A stretch of 9,752 nucleotides of DNA. Origin: an uncultured Bacilli bacterium (GTDB lineage Bacteria; Bacillota_I; Bacilli_A; RF39; UBA660). The position numbers and the translations under genes were made by a program. Below, piece after piece: positions 5,355 through 9,752 of the stretch. Position 1 is the stretch's first letter, and every line of letters starts with the position of its first letter. Where the stretch lies: NCBI GenBank assembly GCA_944364705.1, contig CALVWH010000034.1, positions 1-9,752 of the forward strand. The letters run 5' to 3'. The notes under the pieces were generated by a model. It ran no database searches and was not told the origin of the DNA. It saw only the letters and a list, made by a program, of their open reading frames with translations.

Positions 5355-6544
5355 TATATTTCATATAATGGAAAATCTAATTTTACAGTTGTCCCTTCTC
5401 CATAAACAGAATCATATTCTAAATGACCTTCATGTGCTTCAATGATTTGATTGGATAAAGATACTCCTAGTCCAGTTCCTCTTGTTTTAGTCGTAAAAAA
5501 AGGATTTTTTATTTTTTGAAGGGTTTCTTCTTTCATTCCGATTCCATTATCTTCAATCGAAATGAGTACTTGCTTTTTATGAAGCTTCAATGTTATTTTT
5601 AAATATCGATCTTTTCTTTTTTCAAAAGATTCTACGCTATTTTTTATTAAATTAATAAAAACTTGTAAAAGTCGATTATAATCTGCATAAATATATACTT
5701 CATCATCCGTTGTTTGACATTCAAAGTGAATGTTTTTTTCTTTTAAAATTAATTTAAAATGTTCTTCAATATCTTCTAATAAAATATTTAAATCAATAAT
5801 TTCTTTTTGTATCTTAATATGATTCATTGATAAAAAATCTTCTAATAATGTTAATGTTCGATCAATTTCTTTTTTCACAATAGGAATATAATCTTTGGTT
5901 TTTTTATTTTCTGAATCATACATATCTAAATATCCTTTACAAACAGCAATCGGATTTTTAATTTCATGAGTAATTTGAAATAAGGATTTATATAAAACTT
6001 TTTCTTTTTCTAATTCTTTATAATTTGTATGATATTTTAAAATTTCTTGTCCACCTTGATAAATAACATAACACAAGTAAATCATCAAATAGAAATACAA
6101 GATTGGAATAAATTCAAAATGGTTCTCAACAATTAACCAAAAAGTTTTAAATAAAACAAAGAAATAACAAAAGTTATAAAAATTCTTTTTCTCCATAAAA
6201 TATAAAAGATAGTAAATCCCATATTCTAAAAAAAGTAGCCACAAAGCAATTTCTCCAGTTCCATAATAATAAAAAATATTCAAAATACTTAAAATCAAAA
6301 TACTAGAATCTTTTTTATTAACATACGTTAAAAATAAGAGAATATCAAAGGAAAAAAAATAAGAAATTGGAAAAAATGGTAAAAACTTAGCAATCAAATA
6401 ATAAGAAGTTAAAATCGCAAAGTCAAAAAAAAGACTATTTTCTTTTTTGTTTACATTTTTATTATAAGCTATATAGAAAAAATATAAATATAAAGGAAAC
6501 ATGAGTAACAAGGCATTTAATAAAAAGCTTTCAAAAATATTCAT
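5354..6544 (-). CDS. Membrane sensor histidine kinase, KinB-like (orphan)
   Basis: 396 residues. The first about 165 residues are a run of six or seven hydrophobic helices with almost no outside loops, as in the sporulation kinase KinB, so it probably senses a membrane or cell state rather than a soluble ligand. The kinase part is complete: HisKA box ITHEIKNPIAVCKGYL with His193, N box FINLIKNSVESF (Asn298, Asn302), G1 DNGIGM (332-337), F box PFFTT (348-352) and G2 GTGLG (356-360). HEIKNPIAVCKGY closely resembles the HE(I/M)RNPLT(V/T)-x-KGF box of kinases that feed the Spo0F-Spo0A relay (family knowledge). The start ATG at 6544 follows AGGTGAT; the GTG three codons earlier is part of that RBS. 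No response regulator is adjacent, so it is an orphan. A Spo0A-type box overlaps its promoter. A sporulation role is inferred. Confidence 0.88.
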   Translation of the reverse strand: MNIFESFLLNALLLMFPLYLYFFYIAYNKNVNKKENSLFFDFAILTSYYLIAKFLPFFPISYFFSFDILLFLTYVNKKDSSILILSILNIFYYYGTGEIALWLLFLEYGIYYLLYFMEKKNFYNFCYFFVLFKTFWLIVENHFEFIPILYFYLMIYLCYVIYQGGQEILKYHTNYKELEKEKVLYKSLFQITHEIKNPIAVCKGYLDMYDSENKKTKDYIPIVKKEIDRTLTLLEDFLSMNHIKIQKEIIDLNILLEDIEEHFKLILKEKNIHFECQTTDDEVYIYADYNRLLQVFINLIKNSVESFEKRKDRYLKITLKLHKKQVLISIEDNGIGMKEETLQKIKNPFFTTKTRGTGLGVSLSNQIIEAHEGHLEYDSVYGEGTTVKLDFPLYEI

Positions 6545-6561
6545 CTTTATCACCTAAAAGA

Positions 6562-6599
6562 ATTATAGAAAAAAGCTTTGTCACTTTTTGTCGAAAAAA
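6562..6599 (-). promoter_or_regulatory. Kinase promoter with Spo0A-type box
   Basis: The -10 TATAAT is at 6567-6562 (minus strand). At the -35 position the sequence is CAAAAA, far from consensus, but TTTTTGTCGAAAAAA (6585-6599, plus strand) contains TGTCGAA, an exact match to the Spo0A box TGNCGAA. Ten bases away a second TGTC (TTTGTCAC, 6577-6584) matches only 4 of 7 positions. A perfect -10, a missing -35 and a 0A box in its place is the layout known for Spo0A-controlled promoters. Binding is inferred. Confidence 0.55.
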
Positions 6600-6627
6600 G
6601 AAAAAAAATGATAAAATTTATCATTTT
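6594..6627 (-). terminator. Terminator of the EIIB-like gene
   Basis: On the minus strand AAAATGATA (6627-6619) pairs with TATCATTTT (6613-6605) around a 5-base loop. The T-run that follows continues to 6594 with a single C. The gene's TGA stop is inside the 5' arm, and the end of the T-run overlaps the Spo0A-type box of the kinase promoter. Confidence 0.7.
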
Positions 6628-6938
6628 AAATCGTCTATTTGTTTTTTTAATGCTTTAGCATTTTCACCTAAAATAATTTTTAATTGATTGTCAATTTCAA
6701 CAATTCCCTTTGCTCCCATTTTCTGAATGGCTTCTTTATTTACTTTATTAATATCTTTTAAGGTTACTAGAAAACGAGACTCTTTGACTTCATAAGAAAT
6801 TAAATTATCTTTTCCTCCAAGATATTCTACTAATTTATTCGCTTCTAAATTAAAATCTTTACGTTTAGATCTTATAATAGCAAATGCAATTATAAGTAGA
6901 ATTAAAATAATAATAAAATATTGCAAAAAATTTTCCAT
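6621..6938 (-). CDS. Membrane-tethered PTS EIIB-like protein lacking the phosphocysteine
   Basis: 105 residues: one N-terminal membrane helix (about 5-22), a basic stop (RSKRK), then a glucose-family EIIB fold from about 33 to 105. EIIB signatures are present: LVEYLGGKDNL (36-46), SRFLVTLKD (54-62), NKVNKEAIQKMGAKGIVEI and LKIILGENAKALKKQI. In active EIIB domains the cysteine of the C-x-TRL motif carries phosphate on its way to sugar. Here the aligned position is Lys52 (VKESRF), so sugar phosphorylation is unlikely. No EIIA or EIIC is nearby. It may be a scaffold or regulator. The ATG is chosen because AAAGGA lies ten bases upstream; the TTG at 6947 is only one base from that RBS. It has a good promoter and its own terminator and precedes the kinase gene in the same orientation. 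Confidence 0.8.
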   Translation of the reverse strand: MENFLQYFIIILILLIIAFAIIRSKRKDFNLEANKLVEYLGGKDNLISYEVKESRFLVTLKDINKVNKEAIQKMGAKGIVEIDNQLKIILGENAKALKKQIDDLK

Positions 6939-6962
6939 CTTTGACAAATCCTTTCTTTTATC

Positions 6963-6991
6963 ATTATACTATGATTTCCATAAAATGTAAA
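6963..6991 (-). promoter_or_regulatory. Promoter of the EIIB-like gene
   Basis: TTTACA (6991-6986), a 17-base spacer and a perfect TATAAT (6968-6963) on the minus strand. It gives a leader of about 20 bases, which is strong sigma-A type evidence. Confidence 0.75.
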
Positions 6992-7068
6992 TGAAGGAAA
7001 AAAATCATTTTATAAAGTTTACAGTTAAAAAAAGAAACATAGAAAACATAATTTTTTTAAAGCGTTTC

Positions 7069-7097
7069 TTGTATATTTTTTCTTTTTAGTGTAATAT
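7069..7097 (+). promoter_or_regulatory. Promoter of the SEDS gene
   Basis: TTGTAT (7069-7074), a 17-base spacer and TAATAT (7092-7097). The start would be near 7104, inside or just before the RBS, so the leader would be very short. Upstream, AAGAAAC (about 7032-7038) and GTTTCTT (7064-7070) are distant inverted arms. Confidence 0.5.
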
Positions 7098-7114
7098 ATT
7101 TAAAAGGTGGTGTT

Positions 7115-8254
7115 ATGAAAAAGTTTTCCAAATATAAAGTAGATCCCGTCTTATTTTGTTTGCTCATCATCTTTGCTATTATTAGTGTTGCAACGATTTA
7201 TAGTGCTCAAACTTTACTCGCAACAGATATGAATGATCTTTATATCAAACAATTATTATGGTATGGATGTGGATTTGTTTTAGCCTATTTTATCATGTTT
7301 TTAGGAAATAATTTTATTTACAAAAATGTTTGGATTCTCTATGTTTTAGGTGTTATAGCTTTAGGATTACTATTAATTTTTGGAACTCCTATTCATAACG
7401 CAAAATGTTGGTTTACCATTCCTCATGTAGGAAATATTCAACCAAGTGAATTCATGAAAATTATTTTAATTTTAACCCTTGGAACAATGATTCATAAATT
7501 CAATGAAACTTATCCGAATCCTTCGGTAAAACAAGAATTTTTCTTTTTGCTAAAAGTAATGGTTGTTGTTTTTATCCCTAGTATTTTAACTTTTTTAGAG
7601 CCGGATACTGGAGTTGTTCTGATTTATCTATTAATAACAGTCATTATGCTTTTCATTTCTGGAATTCGGTTTCGTTGGTTTTTTCTAAGTTTTGCGATTT
7701 TGTTTCTACTGGTAGCTTGCGTTCTTATTATTTATTTTAAAAGTGATGAATTATTTATTAAACTATTTGGAACAGACTTTTTTTTAAGAGTTGACCGGTT
7801 GCTTGATTGGTCGAATCAAAGTGGTTTCCAATTAGAAAATGGAATGAGTGCGATTGGAGCTGGAAATATTTTAGGATCTGGATATTTACAAACACCAATT
7901 TACTTTCCAGAACCACAAACCGATTTTATCTTTGCTGTGTTTGCTAATAATTTTGGCTTTATTGGAAGTACGATTCTTTTATTTTTAATTGCTCTTTTTG
8001 ATATTCGGTTAATTTCTATTGCCATTAAAAATGATAATAATATTAACAAATATGTTATTGCTGGAATCGTCGGAATGCTCATTTATCAGCAAGTCCAAAA
8101 TATTGGTATGACGATTGGAATTATGCCGATTACTGGAATTACGTTACCATTTATTAGCTATGGTGGATCCAGTCTTCTTAGTTATATGATCATGATTGGA
8201 ATTATTTTTAATATTTCAAATGAAAATATTCGTTATAAAAATAAGAAATACTAA
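7115..8254 (+). CDS. SEDS-family peptidoglycan glycosyltransferase (RodA/FtsW/SpoVE)
   Basis: 379 residues, about ten membrane helices. SEDS proteins polymerise lipid II into glycan strands together with a class B PBP at the elongasome, the divisome or (SpoVE) the spore cortex. Seen: NAKCWF at 95-100 in place of the usual GA-x-R/S-W, then IQPSEFMKI (108-116), FLEPDTG (160-166), the loop PEPQTDFIFA (265-274) with the conserved Asp270 proposed as catalytic, and QNIGMTIGIMPITGITLPFISYGGSS (328-353). The QNIGMTIG-IMPITGI stretch is closest to RodA, but paralogues are hard to tell apart, and a sporulation SpoVE role is possible given the neighbours. The start ATG follows AAAAGGTGG. It is monocistronic, between a promoter and a strong bidirectional terminator. 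No PBP gene is nearby. Confidence 0.93.
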   Translation: MKKFSKYKVDPVLFCLLIIFAIISVATIYSAQTLLATDMNDLYIKQLLWYGCGFVLAYFIMFLGNNFIYKNVWILYVLGVIALGLLLIFGTPIHNAKCWFTIPHVGNIQPSEFMKIILILTLGTMIHKFNETYPNPSVKQEFFFLLKVMVVVFIPSILTFLEPDTGVVLIYLLITVIMLFISGIRFRWFFLSFAILFLLVACVLIIYFKSDELFIKLFGTDFFLRVDRLLDWSNQSGFQLENGMSAIGAGNILGSGYLQTPIYFPEPQTDFIFAVFANNFGFIGSTILLFLIALFDIRLISIAIKNDNNINKYVIAGIVGMLIYQQVQNIGMTIGIMPITGITLPFISYGGSSLLSYMIMIGIIFNISNENIRYKNKKY

Positions 8255-8283
8255 AATAGAAAGTAGACATCTACTTTCTATTT
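8254..8283. terminator. Strong bidirectional terminator
   Basis: AAATAGAAAGTAGA (8254-8267) and TCTACTTTCTATTT (8270-8283) are perfect 14-base arms with only two bases between them. TTTTT follows rightward, and TTTTAG follows leftward. It lies between the converging SEDS and pilin-like genes, and the pilin stop codon (8280-8278) is inside one arm. Confidence 0.9.
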
Positions 8284-8697
8284 TTCTGTACAAATATCGC
8301 CTGCATTTTCATCTATAAATCGAAATTCTGCATCAATTGGACCAGTAACAACAACTTCAATTTTTGTTTTTGCTTGATATGTTCCATTTACTTCGGTTAA
8401 AACTTCGATTTCTTTTTTGGTTGCAGGATCTTTTAATGGTTCATCTAAATATCCTTCATCAACTAAATTTTTAAGTGGAATGCAGTAGGTTCTCCCCGCT
8501 TCCATTGGATAAACATTTTTAAATTTATCCATATAAAGTTCGGTTGCTTGAAACATAATTTTTTGATATTCTTCACTTACTTCATCTTTAGAACCATTTA
8601 CTTGATTAATTACCGTCGGTAATAAAATAATGGTTAAAATGGCAACTAAAGAAACGACCGCTAAAAGTTCAATTAATGTAAATCCTTTTCTATGCAT
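8278..8697 (-). CDS. Type IV pilin-like protein (ComGC-type pseudopilin candidate)
   Basis: 139 residues. It begins MHRKGFTLIELLAVVSLVAILTIILLP: a short basic leader, a prepilin peptidase site between Gly5 and Phe6, Glu at position +5 of the mature protein (Glu10) and a hydrophobic helix. This is the class III signal of type IV pilins and competence or secretion pseudopilins. The globular part has Cys72 and Cys136, which could form a disulfide. The start is the ATG at 8697, with AGGA about ten bases upstream. It has its own promoter. No GspE-type ATPase, PilC-type membrane protein or prepilin peptidase is in the window, so assembly would need genes elsewhere. ComGC of Bacillus is shorter (about 100 residues), so a different minor or major pilin is equally possible. 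Confidence 0.85.
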   Translation of the reverse strand: MHRKGFTLIELLAVVSLVAILTIILLPTVINQVNGSKDEVSEEYQKIMFQATELYMDKFKNVYPMEAGRTYCIPLKNLVDEGYLDEPLKDPATKKEIEVLTEVNGTYQAKTKIEVVVTGPIDAEFRFIDENAGDICTEK

Positions 8698-8721
8698 ATG
8701 ATCACAATCCTATCTTTTTTC

Positions 8722-8750
8722 ATTATATCTTTTTTTTAAAAGCTTGTAAA
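8722..8750 (-). promoter_or_regulatory. Promoter of the pilin-like gene
   Basis: TTTACA (8750-8745), a 17-base spacer and a perfect TATAAT (8727-8722) on the minus strand. The -35 lies in the 3' arm of the hairpin at 8742-8764. Confidence 0.7.
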
Positions 8751-8764
8751 GTCTATTTACAAGC
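8742..8764 (-). terminator. Hairpin at the end of the small membrane protein gene
   Basis: GCTTGTAAA (8764-8756) and TTTACAAGC (8750-8742) form a perfect 9-base-pair stem with a 5-base loop. Only TTTT follows before a run of A, so it may be a weak terminator or mainly an mRNA end. It contains the stop codon of the upstream gene and the -35 of the pilin promoter. Confidence 0.55.
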
Positions 8765-9130
8765 ATATCCTGCCTCTAAAAGATCCTTTATCATTTCTTC
8801 ATAAGAAGTGTTTTCTTTTTTTTCTTTTTCTGCAATTAAAGAATTTTTTTTCTTTTTAACGGTGTAATTTTCTTTTTTATAAGCTTCCTCTTTCATTGTC
8901 AAAATATCTTCTTGAGAAGAAGAAAAATTTTCCATCATTTTTATTTTATGAACTTCATCTACTTGATAATATAATTTAACTTCTATTTCTTTTTGATAAT
9001 TTTCTTTTTCTACTTTTAAATTACAAGTAACTACTCGGTCCGATGTATACCGATGAATTACTAAAAAATATGAAAGAAATAAAAGAAACAATAAGAGATA
9101 GATTCCATATTCTTTTATTCTTTTTTTCAT
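8753..9130 (-). CDS. Small membrane-anchored protein of unknown function
   Basis: 125 residues; I do not recognise the family with confidence. It has one hydrophobic helix at about 9-25 (YGIYLLLFLLFLSYFLVI) after a basic N-terminus, so the rest is probably outside. Cys36 and Cys124 sit at the two ends of the outer domain and could pair. VVTC at 33-36 is not a proper lipobox and is too far behind the helix. The middle (KEIEVKLYYQVDEVHKIKMMENF) recalls the beta-strand repeat of YehR/DUF1307 lipoproteins, a weak resemblance only. Residues 77-110 are very rich in Lys and Glu and likely helical. The ATG is one base after the amidase stop, and its RBS AAAGGAG spans the end of that gene, so the two form an operon. 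Confidence 0.75.
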   Translation of the reverse strand: MKKRIKEYGIYLLLFLLFLSYFLVIHRYTSDRVVTCNLKVEKENYQKEIEVKLYYQVDEVHKIKMMENFSSSQEDILTMKEEAYKKENYTVKKKKNSLIAEKEKKENTSYEEMIKDLLEAGYACK

Positions 9131-9131
9131 G

Positions 9132-9752
9132 TTAAACTCCTTTATATTCTACACCTAAAGATTCTACATATGCTTTTATTTTGGCTTCGCTTAATTTTTT
9201 CCAATTTTCTTTTTGGTAATACCATTCAAAGTCTTCTTCATTGCTTAAATAAGATCCTTCAAAAATAGGTGCTTTTACGCCAAACAATTGTAGTGGAATT
9301 CGGTTTACTGCATAATAATCAACAAAGTCATAGACATTTCCATTTTCTTTATTAATTAAAGTAGAAGTTTCAATATTTCTAGCATAGAAACGAACATGAT
9401 TTTCCGTTACTGGATAAATAGATTTAAAACTATCATAAATCGTAAGTTCTTCTTTTAATTCTTCTTCATCTAAAGAAGCTGGAACTAAAATCTCAAATCC
9501 ACTTCTACTAGAATCACTATAGGAATTATGATGATTGCTATAAACGATTTTTGAAACAACTCCATAATATCCCATTGCATAAGCTCTTCTTGTGACTGGT
9601 TTCCACTCTTCGTCTCCCATTCCAAGACCATAAGAGTCATCGTCACGAATTAATAATACTTTTAATCCATGATCTTCATAGCGCTTTTTTTCATAAAGGG
9701 TTTGTTCAAGGTTTAACGCTTTTTCCGTAATGAAGCTATTGCTAGATCCAAT
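9132..9752 (-). CDS. N-acetylmuramoyl-L-alanine amidase, Amidase_3 domain (5' end outside window)
   Basis: The frame is open to the right edge; 206 C-terminal residues are seen, with no start. An internal ATG at 9620 would cut the domain and is not the start. Amidase_3 enzymes are zinc hydrolases that cut the amide bond between MurNAc and the stem peptide. Seen (counted from the window edge): TEKALNLEQTLYEKKRYEDHGLKV with Glu10 as the second zinc ligand, LLIRDDD (33-39), VYSNHHNS (70-77) with the third ligand in the HH pair, and the C-terminal PIFEGSYLSNEEDFEW (162-177) with Glu165 as catalytic acid, ending in KIKAYVESLGV. The first zinc His (DPGHGG motif) should lie upstream, outside the window. 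Insertions around 80-155 are longer than in CwlB-type enzymes. A role in cell separation or sporulation is possible; no wall-binding repeat is at the C-terminus. Confidence 0.85.
   Translation of the reverse strand: MGSSNSFITEKALNLEQTLYEKKRYEDHGLKVLLIRDDDSYGLGMGDEEWKPVTRRAYAMGYYGVVSKIVYSNHHNSYSDSSRSGFEILVPASLDEEELKEELTIYDSFKSIYPVTENHVRFYARNIETSTLINKENGNVYDFVDYYAVNRIPLQLFGVKAPIFEGSYLSNEEDFEWYYQKENWKKLSEAKIKAYVESLGVEYKGV

Noticed and set aside
2738..6626. TGA as tryptophan (Mollicutes code), because two genes end TGA TAA
   Set aside because: TGG is used for tryptophan throughout, and TGA ends otherwise complete proteins.
6940..6948. Second Spo0A-like box TTTGACAAA at the EIIB-like start
   Set aside because: It has one mismatch to the box, lies between RBS and start codon, and such AT-rich matches are frequent by chance.
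7059..7070. cre-like (CcpA) site AAAGCGTTTC before the SEDS gene, near the EIIB-like gene
   Set aside because: The core fits but about four of the conserved outer positions of the cre consensus do not.

Overview
The window looks like chromosomal DNA from an endospore-forming, very AT-rich member of the Bacillota (Bacilli or a related gut lineage). The germination protease gene gpr lies head-to-head with rpsT, and these two genes are also neighbours in Bacillus. Other signs are a small CotD-like coat protein candidate, a KinB-like orphan sensor kinase with a Spo0A-type box in its promoter, AGGTGAT-type ribosome binding sites and the standard genetic code (Trp is TGG, TGA is used as stop). No 16S rRNA or other marker is present, so the genus cannot be fixed.

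Region 1 (about 1-2650) is accessory DNA, all on the minus strand. It holds a tandem-GNAT acetyltransferase and a class II Fic protein as one operon ending in a hairpin terminator. After a 325-base intergenic region comes a 55-residue protein whose stop codon overlaps the TTG start of a large serine recombinase, which runs off the left edge. Two near-identical palindromes 42 bases apart sit over the likely -35 and start point of the recombinase promoter and look like repressor operators. The GNAT gene is much more AT-rich (about 19% GC in hand-counted lines) than gpr (about 32-37%).

Region 2 (about 2660-5355) is core DNA. gpr and the coat-like gene are transcribed leftward. rpsT and a membrane-anchored transglutaminase-like protein are transcribed rightward, each with its own promoter and terminator.

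Region 3 (about 5354-8283) holds the sensor kinase and a membrane-tethered PTS EIIB-like domain that lacks the phosphorylatable cysteine (both leftward). A SEDS-family glycan polymerase (RodA/FtsW/SpoVE) follows, rightward. The kinase promoter carries a TGTCGAA Spo0A-type box, which suggests feedback from Spo0A onto a kinase that may feed Spo0A.

Region 4 (about 8254-9752) is a leftward set: a zinc N-acetylmuramoyl-L-alanine amidase (right-truncated by the window), a small membrane protein of unknown function one base downstream, and a type IV pilin-like protein with its own promoter. Intergenic regions are tightly packed; several stop codons lie inside terminator stems, and several terminators serve two converging genes. 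No tRNA, rRNA, CRISPR array or insertion sequence was seen.
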